Positions 18,533-28,865 of a DNA stretch of 59,226 nucleotides are shown in pieces (positions within the stretch are counted from its first letter, which is position 1; each line of letters starts with the position of its first letter). Source of the stretch: Methylomicrobium sp. GTDB taxonomy: Bacteria; Pseudomonadota; Gammaproteobacteria; Methylococcales; Methylomonadaceae. The notes beneath the pieces are model-generated. The model saw nothing but the letters and a program-made list of their open reading frames with translations, was not told the DNA's origin and did no database searches. The DNA lies in contig JAGXSU010000137.1 in assembly GCA_018333785.1 (NCBI GenBank), positions 1 through 59,226 of the forward strand, read 5' to 3'. Made by a program: the position numbers and the translations under genes.

Positions 18533-18838
18533 TTCAAAAAGTAGTTAATAAAGGGAGGTCTAACTTGAATGTTTTACAACCATCAAATACTGAGCTTTAC
18601 CCTGTATCAAAAGTGAATTCGGGGTTCATTTTTGATACAGATTAGCCCTACGCATTGGACTGAACTTGCAAGATAATACCGGTCTTAAGCTCACAAAGCG
18701 AGTTTGATCATAGCCCTAAAAAATAAAAACGGCACATTAGAGCCAGATTCAAAATAAAAAAGCCATAGGCTGGTGAATAATCACCTTCGCAAATAGCTGC
18801 TTGCTGCTGTCTTGCAACTATCTTTAAACAATATCAAT
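18533..18838. other. AT-rich intergenic region with a long hairpin
   Basis: A 306-bp gap between two minus-strand genes. It should contain the promoter of the DUF1820 gene and the transcript end of the acyltransferase gene. Apart from the inverted repeat at 18602-18640 no gene, tRNA or clear promoter was found. Confidence 0.4.
18602..18640. repeat. Near-perfect inverted repeat (16-bp arms)
   Basis: CTGTATCAAAAGTGAA is followed by a 7-base loop and TTCATTTTTGATACAG; 15 of 16 positions pair. No T tract follows on either strand, so it is not a classical intrinsic terminator. It could be a processing hairpin, a regulator site, or a mobile-element relic. Confidence 0.6.
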
Positions 18839-20872
18839 TTATTCGGTATATTCTTTGAGTCCAAGATTATTAATTTTACTGATTATATTGGGAACTTGAC
18901 TGAGCACGAATGAATTGGTTACATGTTGGTTATCTCTAAATACAATTATCCCGCTCGAATTTTGTGCAGAGCAAATTCCATCCGGACAGACAAGATCGTT
19001 TAAATTCAACAGATTGACATTAGGATACGCCTGCGAAGCCGTTTTTAGATAATCAGCTACATCATCATAGGGTTTGGTAGTTATTTTTTCTTGACAGGTA
19101 AAATTCTGGGGATTTAGGAAATTGATTTCTTTACTATTTAACCAGCGAACAACTATACCCGGACCATCTGCATTCCAGCGAGAAAGACAATTGGGACCAT
19201 CAAATGACATAGTGGGGATGCCGGAGATGATGATGATATGTTCCGTGACTCCTATTAGTTGCGAAATTACTGTTTTCGAACCATCTATCCACTCTTCTTC
19301 CTTGAAAGGATAGGTCGAAGAATTACCAATAACTAATAGGTCAGGGCGTAAATTTTGAATGTAGCTGATGGCTGCTTCACGCCATTCGGTACATACTGTA
19401 TATATTTTCTTGATTCGTTCGTAGTAAAACTCTCTGTCCACAATAGGACAAGCTGATTTTGTTAACACAATGATACGCCACTTTGGCGATTTAAAAATTT
19501 CGGGAAGCATTGAAACCCACATTGCACCGACACTGTCACCAATTAGTACAAGCGTTTTAGGAGCTTCATTATTACCAATAACACAGGGCTGAACTTTAGC
19601 ACTTGAGTACCAACTGTCGCAACCTTCAGAATATGCATAGTAAATTGCCGAAATATCACCTTTTGCTTGATTATAAGGTTCGCTAAGTATTCCAAATTCT
19701 TTAGATACGAAATTAAAAAGTTTTAGCGAGCCACTAACAAATAATACAATTGTTAAAATCGATACCAATATAGTTTTCGATGGAAGTGAATGGGAATATT
19801 TGCCTTTCCAGAATGGTCGTTCTATATATTCATAAGTTAGCATTACCAACCCCAAAGAAAGAGTAATTAAGCTAACAATGACTGCTATATGATTTTGTCC
19901 ACCCCAGGCAAAACCGAACATTAATATCGGCCAGTGCCATAGATACCAGGAGTAAGAACGGTTACCTAACCAAACGCAAATAGGGTTCGATAATAAACGG
20001 AAAGTATAATTATCAAATCCCCCAGCAATCACCAATGCTGCGCCTAGACTGGGGAATACGGCCCAGTAACTTGGGTAAGTAATATTTTTATGCAATAAAA
20101 CCGCGCTTCCAAAAATAAACATAAGGCCTACAGCGCTCTGATTGAGTTTCCATATGAGCAACATGTTATTTTTACAGTGCTCGGGGTTAGTATTTCTCCT
20201 GAGATCAAACACATAAAACAAGGCCCCTAATGCAAATTGCCAGATCCGCGCTGGCATCAGATAAAACGACCAAAGCGGATAATAGCTAGACCAAAATATG
20301 CATAGGAACAGACTTGTGATGAACAAAATAAAAAATAACCATAACAATTTGTTATCAGGGTTTTCCTTGTTTTTTCTTTTTGACAAGTAACCAAAAAATA
20401 ACGTTAACAATAACGGCCAGAATATATAAAACTGCTCTTCAACGCCCAGTGACCAAGTATGCAGAAAAAAATCGCGGCTTTGCAATTCAGAGAAATAATC
20501 CAGTTTAGAAAACGCAAAAAATAAATTGCTTGTCCATGTCGCAGCAAAGAAAACGGATCGGAATTGCTGATCCAACTCATGATTAGAAATCAAAAGAGGA
20601 GCAATTAGCAAAGTAACGGTTAACATAAAGGTTAAGGCAGGTAATAATCTTTTCAGGCGTCTGGAGATAAAAGCAAGAAATTGAATATTCCCGTTAGATT
20701 GGTATTCCTTGATCAATAACCCGCTGATTAAATAACCGGAAATCACGAAAAACACGTCAACTCCGACAAAACCTCCTGGAAAAAGAGGGAGTTGTGCATG
20801 ATTTAAAATAACTAATAAAACGGCAATAGCTCGGAGTCCTTGAAGATCGGGGCGGAATTGTATTGAGGTCAT
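18839..20872 (-). CDS. Acyltransferase family 3 / SGNH hydrolase fusion (OafA/YrhL type)
   Basis: The 677-residue membrane protein likely O-acetylates a cell-surface polysaccharide or lipid. The N-terminal two-thirds is an acyltransferase-3 domain with about ten membrane helices: FRPDLQGLRAIAVLLV, NHAQL with the catalytic His, GGFVGVDVFFVISGYLI, RRLKRLLPA and WSLGVEEQFY. The C-terminal periplasmic part (from about residue 390) is SGNH-like, with LIGDSVGAMW carrying the nucleophile Ser, GNSS, and a final DNQHVT that fits the Asp-x-x-His dyad. The gene looks richer in A and T than its neighbours, suggesting acquisition. No sugar-biosynthesis genes adjoin it. Confidence 0.88.
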   Translation of the reverse strand: MTSIQFRPDLQGLRAIAVLLVILNHAQLPLFPGGFVGVDVFFVISGYLISGLLIKEYQSNGNIQFLAFISRRLKRLLPALTFMLTVTLLIAPLLISNHELDQQFRSVFFAATWTSNLFFAFSKLDYFSELQSRDFFLHTWSLGVEEQFYIFWPLLLTLFFGYLSKRKNKENPDNKLLWLFFILFITSLFLCIFWSSYYPLWSFYLMPARIWQFALGALFYVFDLRRNTNPEHCKNNMLLIWKLNQSAVGLMFIFGSAVLLHKNITYPSYWAVFPSLGAALVIAGGFDNYTFRLLSNPICVWLGNRSYSWYLWHWPILMFGFAWGGQNHIAVIVSLITLSLGLVMLTYEYIERPFWKGKYSHSLPSKTILVSILTIVLFVSGSLKLFNFVSKEFGILSEPYNQAKGDISAIYYAYSEGCDSWYSSAKVQPCVIGNNEAPKTLVLIGDSVGAMWVSMLPEIFKSPKWRIIVLTKSACPIVDREFYYERIKKIYTVCTEWREAAISYIQNLRPDLLVIGNSSTYPFKEEEWIDGSKTVISQLIGVTEHIIIISGIPTMSFDGPNCLSRWNADGPGIVVRWLNSKEINFLNPQNFTCQEKITTKPYDDVADYLKTASQAYPNVNLLNLNDLVCPDGICSAQNSSGIIVFRDNQHVTNSFVLSQVPNIISKINNLGLKEYTE

Positions 20873-21283
20873 TTATTGCTATTTTTTAAGAGTTAACTAT
20901 GAGCTTAAAGTATAGTTAATAAACTGGGCGCCTGAAGAATTGAGGCTCTTGCCCAAAGGACTGGGTCAGAGGGTCAGACGGGTGTGATTAAAAGTACGGT
21001 TTTTCAGGTCCGTAGGATGCGGTGACGATAGGAACCGCATCAATCGAGAACGATGCGGTTCGTTCCTCACCACATCCAGCAGCCGCTATTCAGAGTTGAC
21101 CAAAACTATAACGAGACGGTCAGATCGCGAATCAATAAAAAATAAGGACGAGGGATCATGGGTTAAGATCTTGCAATCAAGAACTTCTAGTCATGCCTAT
21201 GGATGCAAATTGTTTAAATTTGATTTGCAATAACCCAGCGCTATAATGACCGCAATAACTTAATCACTATTAGGCAAGTTGAA
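20873..21283. other. Intergenic region between divergent acyltransferase and coiled-coil genes
   Basis: A 411-bp gap that must contain two promoters. It contains a REP-like palindrome at 21012-21080. Downstream are AT-rich stretches, including TATAAT at about 21242-21247, which could serve as a -10 box for the coiled-coil gene at 21284; its -35 partner was not clear. No RNA gene recognised. Confidence 0.4.
21012..21080. repeat. REP-like imperfect palindrome
   Basis: GTAGGATGCGGTGA at the left pairs with TCACCACATCCAGC at the right, and ACCGCATC in the left half pairs with GATGCGGT in the right half, forming a long interrupted hairpin of about 69 bases. This resembles the short dispersed palindromes common in gammaproteobacteria. 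A second copy was not seen in the window. Confidence 0.6.
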
Positions 21284-21943
21284 ATGACCGATGACGAATT
21301 GCGTGAAATTGTTGCTAATTTAGCGCTGTCGCAAATCAAAACGAATGCGCAGCTGGCTAAGACCGATGCACAACTTGCTAAAACGGATGCACAACTGGCT
21401 AAAACAGATGCGCAACTGGCCAAGACGGACGCGCAAATGGCTAAAACGGACGCGCAACTTGCTAAGACTCATGCACAACTGGCTAAGACTGATGCGCAGC
21501 TAGCTAAGACAGATGCTAAATTGAGCAAACTGGCCGATATGTATGGGGGAGTCGGTAATAATCAAGGCAAAGTTGCCGAAGAGTTTTATTACAATTCGCT
21601 AAAGCACAAGCTTGAAATCAACGGTATTCGGTTTGATTTTATTGAAAAAAATGTGACACGAAGCAAAGGTGATATTGAAGAAGAGTACGACATATTGCTG
21701 GTCAATGGCAAAGACGTATTTATTGTAGAGGTTAAATATCGCTTACATCCTAAAGATATAGACTGTTTATTAGGCCGTAAACTGGCTAACTTTATCAAAT
21801 TATTTCCTGAATACCAGGACTATAAAATTCATTTAGCCTTAGCGAGTTTTGCAGTAGAAGAAGATGTTAAGCGGATGGCTTTAGAACAAGGCATTACCGT
21901 ATTACAGCGCAGGGGCAATATTGTAGAAACATTGGCGGCATAA
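21284..21943 (+). CDS. Coiled-coil protein with PD-(D/E)XK-like nuclease domain
   Basis: The 219-residue protein has an N-terminal region of about eight near-identical heptads of the form QLAKTDA (about residues 23-78), predicted to form a long coiled coil. The C-terminal domain (about 88-219) contains EYDILLVNGKDVFIVEVKYR, matching the D-x(n)-E-x-K core of PD-(D/E)XK nucleases. Family relatives are poorly characterised, and nuclease activity is inference. The heptads are encoded by 21-bp tandem repeats. The gene is bounded downstream by a terminator and converges on fimV. Confidence 0.7.
   Translation: MTDDELREIVANLALSQIKTNAQLAKTDAQLAKTDAQLAKTDAQLAKTDAQMAKTDAQLAKTHAQLAKTDAQLAKTDAKLSKLADMYGGVGNNQGKVAEEFYYNSLKHKLEINGIRFDFIEKNVTRSKGDIEEEYDILLVNGKDVFIVEVKYRLHPKDIDCLLGRKLANFIKLFPEYQDYKIHLALASFAVEEDVKRMALEQGITVLQRRGNIVETLAA
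21343..21519 (+). repeat. 21-bp coding tandem repeats (heptad-encoding)
   Basis: About eight units of 21 bases, each encoding QLAKTDA or a close variant (QMAKTDA, QLAKTHA). The units differ mainly at synonymous positions (for example GCTAAGACC and GCTAAAACG), implying repeated duplication followed by drift. Unit number may vary among strains. Confidence 0.8.
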
Positions 21944-21990
21944 AAGCAGGTCATGCCACGCTGTTTTACCCTCTTTTCCTGAAAACAAAA

Positions 21991-22009
21991 AAAGCCCTTT
22001 CGGGCTTTT
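21991..22009. terminator. Bidirectional intrinsic terminator
   Basis: AAAGCCC-TTTC-GGGCTTT hairpin with A tract before and T tract after, located between the convergent coiled-coil gene and fimV. It can serve both strands. Confidence 0.85.
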
Positions 22010-22033
22010 TGTTTATGGTCTAAAGCGGCTTAG

Positions 22034-24709
22034 CTAGCCGAGCTTATCCAATATGGCTTGAGCTTGCTTTTTCTGTTCCGGATTGCCGTTCAGGGCGACT
22101 TCGTTTGCCAGTCCCATTGCGGCTTCGGCATCACCCATATCGATATAAGCTCTTGCCAAATCTATTTTAGTTTCAAATTCATCCATATCCGTGAGATCAG
22201 AAACACCAAAATCCAGGTCTAACGAAACTGAATTATCCTCGCTCACCTTCTGAGGCTTTTTATCCTCATCGAAATCGAAGTTAAAATTAAAATCAAATTC
22301 TTCATTGTCATTCGAAGCGCTATCCTCGGCTAAAGTTAGAGCGCTTGTTTCTTCCGGACTTTCCTTCTTGCTGAAATCGGGCGTATCAAATAAATCAAAG
22401 TCCAACTTGGAAGGAAGCGTATCATCGCCTTTGGGAGCCGGACTCTTGGCTTCACTGCTATCAAGTTCAGGAACACTGAAATCAAAATCAAAACTTTCTA
22501 TATCCGTCGCATAAGGGGCATCATCTTTCGTTGAATCACTCTCTGATGAATCGTTAATCGCCGTAAAATCAAATTCAATTGAATTATCTTGAATTTCCGT
22601 TTTGTCCTGACTTTTCTTGGCTACTGAAATGGAGTCAATATCTTCAAATTCACTCAAGTTAAAGTCAAAATTCAGGCCGTCATCAGCCTCTGTTACATTT
22701 TCATCTTTTACCGGATCCGATGTTTTCAAATCCGTTTTATCGAAAACAGGCAGATCAAAGTCATAAGCATCGTCTTCTTTAGTCTCCACCTGATTGGCCG
22801 GAACATCGTCCTGCTCCATTGCAGCCAGCTCTTCTAATTCAGAAGTAAAGTCTGTGCCAAAATCAAGCTCCTCCGGCACTTCATTTTGTCTTGCCAAACC
22901 GGACGCCGCCGGAATACCGTTGCTGGGACTTATCTCACTGGCCATTTCATTGACTTTAGCCCAAAAGTCTTGGTCGTCCTGTTTGCCTGACCGTTTTAAC
23001 TCGTTAACGTAATGTTCAAATGCCTCTTTGTTTTCATTGGCATAGAAAATTTCCAGCAATTTTAATTTCAGTACATTATTGTCCGGGGCGTCAGAAATAG
23101 CATGACGAATTAACTCCTCAGCTTGTTGATAGCGACCGTAAGCCAGGTAAACATCCGCTTCGGAGATTGGATCGACTTCATGCTGATCCGTGTCGAAAGC
23201 ATCGAAATCACTGGGCGTGAATTCACTTAAAAACGAACTCTCGCCAACGGTACCCACATCATAACTTGAGGCATCTTCTATAGAGGGCACATTAAGCTGC
23301 TCCTCAAGATCAGGCAAACTGATCTCGGATGAGGCGGCGAACATGCTATGAATTTCTTCTTCAGCCTGAGTCTGGCGTTTTCTTAAACCGTACCAGCCAA
23401 CGCCGCCCAATACGCCCAATCCAAGCAGCGTGAGCAGTTCATAATAATAGTCAGAGAAAAAGCTCGTTTCCGGCTCAGGCGCTATAACCGGTAGAGGTTT
23501 GGGTTTAACAGGAGCTGGTTTTGCAACCGGGACAGGTTGCGGCTGGGGCTGAGAAGGGGTAGGCACCACAACAACCGGTTCGCTGATCTTATTCGGTTCA
23601 ACAGTGACAGGTAGGGGTTCTGAAGCTTTTTCCTTATTTTGTAAGACCGCAAGTTGCTCGTCTTTCAATGCCAGCAACTGTTGCATAACCGCCAATTGTT
23701 GCTCAAGCTTCTCCATTCTGACCTGCAAATCGGACTGAGCCTTGTCCTGCGCAACAGGTGCCTGGCCTGTTGCGGACGACGGAGTAACGGAGTCTTTGAC
23801 GCTTCCGTCCTCCTGATTGCCGCTGACTACATTGTCCGTATCAGCCACATCAACAGCCGTTGGTGCAACCAATTTTAATTCGTTTTCAACAGTTTCCTGC
23901 ACCGGTTTTTCAACCTCAGCGCTTTGCCGACTTAGTCCGCTTTTCCAGGCCTGATTATGCTTTTGAAACTCAGCTATCGCATCCTGCCTGCTCAGTTTCA
24001 ATATGACATCTTTACTGGGAATTTTAAGCCGGGTTCCGGCCGTCAACGCATTGACATTGTCCTTGAAGAAAGCTTGAGGATTCGCTTCAAACAAGGCCAT
24101 CATGACCTGTTCTACCGAAGCGTCTTTTGCCCGGTTTATTTTTGATGCGACTGTCCATAAAGTATCGGAACGACCGACGGGACCATAGACATTAGGATCG
24201 GCCGGTTTGGAAGGGCGTTTGGGTCTTGGCGTGTAATCGTAGTCGTCAGCTGATCTTGCTGACGGCTCAGTACGGGATTCTGGAGCGGAAAACACAGGAA
24301 CTACTGCCTGCTGATAAGTTGCAGGAGGATCAACCAGAACAGTAAATTCGCGGTATATATTGCCTTTAGGCCAAGTGACTTGTAGCAAGAAATCCAAAAA
24401 TGGCTCTCTTAAAGCCTCGGATGAAGTCAACCTGACAACCACCACTCCATTAGGCTTGGTAATCAGATCAAACCTGATTTTGGAAAGAAAGCCCGCCCAA
24501 GATAAACCGGCCTCATCGAATTTGTCGGGTGAAGCCAGTTTAACTTGAATATCGGATGCATTTTCATCACCTGAAAGCTGCAGTGCAATTTCAGCGTTTA
24601 AATTCTGATTCAGAGCTGAGTGCAATTTGATCTCCCCTAACCCTAATGGGAGCGCGCTCGTAGGTGTCAGCAACGATACAAGCGCTAAAGTTCTAGTCAA
24701 ATTGCGCAC
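22034..24709 (-). CDS. fimV: FimV-like pilus assembly/polar hub protein
   Basis: The 891-residue protein has a signal peptide-like N terminus (TLALVSLLTPTSAL), the conserved FimV periplasmic domain (GLGEIKLHSALNQNLNAEI), a LysM-like segment (about 175-235), a coiled coil (about 325-360), a proline-rich linker, one membrane helix (about 420-440), and a long acidic cytoplasmic part with TPR-like repeats ending in the C-terminal FimV domain (DLARAYIDMGDAEAAMGLANEV). FimV proteins organise type IV pili, secretion and polar signalling. The start is GTG at 24709 behind AGGAGAA. It follows asd, as in many gammaproteobacteria. Confidence 0.92.
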   Translation of the reverse strand: MRNLTRTLALVSLLTPTSALPLGLGEIKLHSALNQNLNAEIALQLSGDENASDIQVKLASPDKFDEAGLSWAGFLSKIRFDLITKPNGVVVVRLTSSEALREPFLDFLLQVTWPKGNIYREFTVLVDPPATYQQAVVPVFSAPESRTEPSARSADDYDYTPRPKRPSKPADPNVYGPVGRSDTLWTVASKINRAKDASVEQVMMALFEANPQAFFKDNVNALTAGTRLKIPSKDVILKLSRQDAIAEFQKHNQAWKSGLSRQSAEVEKPVQETVENELKLVAPTAVDVADTDNVVSGNQEDGSVKDSVTPSSATGQAPVAQDKAQSDLQVRMEKLEQQLAVMQQLLALKDEQLAVLQNKEKASEPLPVTVEPNKISEPVVVVPTPSQPQPQPVPVAKPAPVKPKPLPVIAPEPETSFFSDYYYELLTLLGLGVLGGVGWYGLRKRQTQAEEEIHSMFAASSEISLPDLEEQLNVPSIEDASSYDVGTVGESSFLSEFTPSDFDAFDTDQHEVDPISEADVYLAYGRYQQAEELIRHAISDAPDNNVLKLKLLEIFYANENKEAFEHYVNELKRSGKQDDQDFWAKVNEMASEISPSNGIPAASGLARQNEVPEELDFGTDFTSELEELAAMEQDDVPANQVETKEDDAYDFDLPVFDKTDLKTSDPVKDENVTEADDGLNFDFNLSEFEDIDSISVAKKSQDKTEIQDNSIEFDFTAINDSSESDSTKDDAPYATDIESFDFDFSVPELDSSEAKSPAPKGDDTLPSKLDFDLFDTPDFSKKESPEETSALTLAEDSASNDNEEFDFNFNFDFDEDKKPQKVSEDNSVSLDLDFGVSDLTDMDEFETKIDLARAYIDMGDAEAAMGLANEVALNGNPEQKKQAQAILDKLG

Positions 24710-24779
24710 ATTGTTCTCCTTCTATACACATTTACCACTGTCTAAACTCGGATCAGCCAAATACAGAAATAAGCTTAGC

Positions 24780-25802
24780 TTAGATGTAATTTTTTACCAG
24801 CTCTTCGGCTATTTGCACACTGTTCAAGGCCGCACCTTTCCTAACGTTATCCCCGACAACCCAAAGGTTCAAGCCCAATGGGTGCGAAATATCCTCCCTG
24901 ATACGGCCTACAAAAACATTATCATGTCCGGAGGATTCGGTTACTGCCGTTGGATAACCGCCGTCCTTACGCGCGTCCATTACCGTAACGCCGGGCGCAC
25001 GGGCGAGTAGCTTTCTTACGGTATCCACATCAATCTTTTTGCGCGTCTCAATATGGACCGCTTCGGAATGACCATAGAAAACAGGAACCCGCACAGCAGT
25101 AGGATTGACCTGAATGCTTTCATCCTCCATGATTTTTCGCGTTTCCCAGACCATTTTCATTTCTTCTTTGGTATAGCCGTTATCCATGAAAACATCAATT
25201 TGCGGCAACACATTAAATGCGATCTGTTTAGGATAAACCGATGACTGAGCCGGTTTGCCATTTAATAACGCAGCCGTCTGCTGAACCAATTCCTCGATGG
25301 CCTCTTTGCCCGTTCCTGAGACAGCCTGATAAGTACACACATTGATGCGATCGATGCCCACCGCGTCATAAATGGGTTTTAACGCAACCAGCATTTGAAT
25401 CGTTGAACAATTTGGGTTGGCAATTATGCCTCTGTTTTTATAATCGGCAATTCGATGAGGATTGACTTCAGGAACCACTAAAGGAATGTCATCGTCATAA
25501 CGAAACTGTGACGTGTTATCTATCACGATACAGCCCGCAGCTGCGGCTTTGGGCGCATATTCAGCCGACACCGAGGCGCCTGGTGAAAATAAGCCGATTT
25601 GTACTTTTGAAAAATCAAAATCGGCTAAATCCTGTACTTTTAAATAGGAGCCTTTAAAGTGGATTCGTTTTCCTTCGGAACGGCTGCTGGCTAACGCATA
25701 GACCTCACCCACCGGAAAATTGCGTTCTTCTAATATCGATAGCATCGCTTCACCGACAGCGCCTGTTGCACCGACGACTGCGACGTTATAAAGTTTTGTC
25801 AT
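24780..25802 (-). CDS. asd: Aspartate-semialdehyde dehydrogenase
   Basis: The enzyme reduces aspartyl phosphate to aspartate semialdehyde in lysine, threonine, methionine and diaminopimelate synthesis. The NADP-binding start VAVVGATGAVGEAML, the catalytic Cys in IANPNCSTIQ and the TYQAVSGTGKEA segment are present, as is the conserved GHSEAVHIET. The 340-residue length matches the short bacterial type. It lies between leuD and fimV. Confidence 0.96.
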   Translation of the reverse strand: MTKLYNVAVVGATGAVGEAMLSILEERNFPVGEVYALASSRSEGKRIHFKGSYLKVQDLADFDFSKVQIGLFSPGASVSAEYAPKAAAAGCIVIDNTSQFRYDDDIPLVVPEVNPHRIADYKNRGIIANPNCSTIQMLVALKPIYDAVGIDRINVCTYQAVSGTGKEAIEELVQQTAALLNGKPAQSSVYPKQIAFNVLPQIDVFMDNGYTKEEMKMVWETRKIMEDESIQVNPTAVRVPVFYGHSEAVHIETRKKIDVDTVRKLLARAPGVTVMDARKDGGYPTAVTESSGHDNVFVGRIREDISHPLGLNLWVVGDNVRKGAALNSVQIAEELVKNYI

Positions 25803-25891
25803 TGTTTATTACTCGTGTGTTAATGCGGATATATCTGCATCACCTAATAGATGATGCAAACTCTAATTATCGCTTTAGAATCTATAAGCTA

Positions 25892-26527
25892 TCAGTCTGT
25901 AAATAACCAGGGCGCCCTTTTTGCCCGCTCAACTTCATAGGCTTTGATTGAATCGGCCTGCAGCAGTGTTAAGGCTATATCATCCAAACCATTTAAAAGC
26001 CGGTATTTTCGGGCTGCATCAATCTCGAATGGTATTGTTTTAGCGCTGGGCGTAGTTATCGTCTGAGCATCAAGATCAATGGTTAATTGATAGCCCTTTA
26101 CCTGCTCATTAAACAAATCATCAACGATGCTGCTAGTGAGAACAATCGGTAATAGTCCGTTTTTAAAGCAGTTGTTATAAAAAATGTCGGCAAAACTGGT
26201 TGCGATGATCGCTCTAAATCCAAAATCCTCAAGTGCCCAAGGAGCATGTTCTCGAGAAGATCCGCAGCCGAAATTCTCCCGTGTCAATAATATTTGGGCA
26301 CCTTGGTAATCCGGCTTGTTCAAAACAAAATCAGGATTGATAGGCCGATGGGTACAATCCATTTCAGGCTCGCCCCTATCCAGATAACGCCATTCATCGA
26401 AAAGGAAAGGACCAAAACCTGAACGGCGGATAGATTTTAGAAACTGTTTAGGAATGATCGCGTCGGTGTCGACGTTTGCCCTGTCTAGCGGGGCCACTAA
26501 TGAAGTTAGTCGGGTAAATGGTTTCAT
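25892..26527 (-). CDS. leuD: 3-isopropylmalate dehydratase small subunit
   Basis: The small subunit of isopropylmalate isomerase in leucine synthesis. Typical segments are the [18 protein letters not shown] terminus, the swivelling-domain loop [15 protein letters not shown], and FNNCFKNG-like [14 protein letters not shown]. The length of 211 residues is normal. It starts 4 bp after leuC and is clearly in one operon with it. The expected leuB does not follow; asd lies 90 bp downstream. Confidence 0.97.
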   Translation of the reverse strand: MKPFTRLTSLVAPLDRANVDTDAIIPKQFLKSIRRSGFGPFLFDEWRYLDRGEPEMDCTHRPINPDFVLNKPDYQGAQILLTRENFGCGSSREHAPWALEDFGFRAIIATSFADIFYNNCFKNGLLPIVLTSSIVDDLFNEQVKGYQLTIDLDAQTITTPSAKTIPFEIDAARKYRLLNGLDDIALTLLQADSIKAYEVERAKRAPWLFTD

Positions 26528-26531
26528 CGAT

Positions 26532-27944
26532 TTAGTTCCTGCTCAGCTTGCTGACATCAACGAAATGGCCAGCGATCGCTGCGGCTGCAGCCATTGCGGG
26601 ACTGACCAGATGCGTTCTGCCTCCGTATCCCTGCCGACCTTCAAAATTTCGGTTAGAGGTTGAAGCACAACGCTCACCGGGTTCCAGTTTATCGGCATTC
26701 ATCGCCAGACACATCGAACAGCCCGGATCACGCCATTCAAAACCAGCCTCTATAAACACTTTATCCAGACCTTCGGATTCAGCCTGCTGTTTGACCAGAC
26801 CGGAACCCGGAACGACCATTGCCAATTTGATACTGGCCGCTACTTTTTGCCCTTTTGCCACTTCAGCCGCCGCCCGCAAATCTTCAATACGCGAGTTGGT
26901 GCAAGAACCAATGAAGATTTTATCGAGGTAAATACCGGTTATTGGCTGACCGGCTTCAAGATCCATGTATTGCAAAGCTCGCAGCATGCTCTCTTTTTTG
27001 ACTGGGTCGGTTTCAAGGGTGGGATCAGGCACGGATGCATCAACCGGCACGACTAATTCCGGCGAGGTTCCCCAGGTCACCTGCGGCTTGATTTGCGTTG
27101 CATCCAGTTCGACCACTTTATCGAATACAGCATCGGCATCCGAATGAAGCAAACGCCACAAGCGTTCAGCCATAAACCAGTTGCTGCCTTTGGGAGCAAA
27201 AGGTCTGCCGCGGTAATAATCGATGGTAATTTCATCAACGCCGATCAAACCGGCGCGCGCACCTGCTTCAATCGCCATATTGCAGACGGTCATACGCCCT
27301 TCCATTGACAAGGCTCTGATGGCTGAACCGGCAAACTCAATGGTGTAGCCGTTTCCGCCTGCCGTGCCTATTTTACCGATGATTGCCAGCACGATATCTT
27401 TTGCAGTCACACCCGGACCGACTTGACCTTCAACCTTGATCAGCAGGTTCTTGGCTTTTTTCTGCACAAGACATTGCGTAGCCAGCACATGTTCGACTTC
27501 AGAAGTTCCGATACCGAACGCCAGCGCCCCGGAAGCTCCGTGCGTTGAAGTATGGGAATCACCGCAGACAACCGTCATTCCCGGCAAGGTTGCCCCTTGC
27601 TCCGGTCCGACGACATGTACGATACCCTGTCTGATATCCGTCATGTTAAATTCGGTGATGCCAAATTCCGTGCAATTTTTATCCAGCGTTTCAACTTGTA
27701 AACGCGAAATCGGGTCGGCAATACCCTTATCTCTGTCGGTTGTGGGCACGTTATGGTCGGCAACCGCGAGATTTCTGGATCTGCGCCACGGCTGACGCCC
27801 TGCCAAACGAAGTCCTTCAAAAGCTTGGGGTGAAGTGACCTCATGGACCAATTGGCGATCAATATAAATCAACGCGGAACCATCGTCGTCCGTATAGACC
27901 ACATGATCGTCCCATAATTTGTCGTATAAAGTTTTACCTGGCAT
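26532..27944 (-). CDS. leuC: 3-isopropylmalate dehydratase large subunit
   Basis: The aconitase-family large subunit converts 2- to 3-isopropylmalate using a 4Fe-4S cluster. Cluster ligands are visible in [13 protein letters not shown] and in [11 protein letters not shown], and the [10 protein letters not shown] active-site loop is present. The 470-residue length is normal. It heads the leuC-leuD pair and lies downstream of adk on the same strand with 85 bp between. That gap contains short GC-rich palindromes, such as GCCGG-ACTG-CCGGC at 27963-27976, that may separate the transcripts. Confidence 0.97.
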   Translation of the reverse strand: MPGKTLYDKLWDDHVVYTDDDGSALIYIDRQLVHEVTSPQAFEGLRLAGRQPWRRSRNLAVADHNVPTTDRDKGIADPISRLQVETLDKNCTEFGITEFNMTDIRQGIVHVVGPEQGATLPGMTVVCGDSHTSTHGASGALAFGIGTSEVEHVLATQCLVQKKAKNLLIKVEGQVGPGVTAKDIVLAIIGKIGTAGGNGYTIEFAGSAIRALSMEGRMTVCNMAIEAGARAGLIGVDEITIDYYRGRPFAPKGSNWFMAERLWRLLHSDADAVFDKVVELDATQIKPQVTWGTSPELVVPVDASVPDPTLETDPVKKESMLRALQYMDLEAGQPITGIYLDKIFIGSCTNSRIEDLRAAAEVAKGQKVAASIKLAMVVPGSGLVKQQAESEGLDKVFIEAGFEWRDPGCSMCLAMNADKLEPGERCASTSNRNFEGRQGYGGRTHLVSPAMAAAAAIAGHFVDVSKLSRN

Positions 27945-28029
27945 AGCTTTATCAATAATTACGCCGGACTGCCGGCTTTGAAGAATAACCCCGGCAAACC
28001 GTTTAGCGGTTAAACCGGAAACCGTTTAA

Positions 28030-28707
<678 letters not shown>

Positions 28708-28865
28708 TCAGACTGGTGTAAAGTAAAAATACAGCGTCGATACACCAGCGGAAAGTCAATAGAATTAAACGCTCCATTTTATATCAGAACATCTATTAAC
28801 TCTTGTAAAAATATGATTATTTCCCTATTCTTAGCCGGTTTTATAAAACTTAGGAGTAAAGTTAC

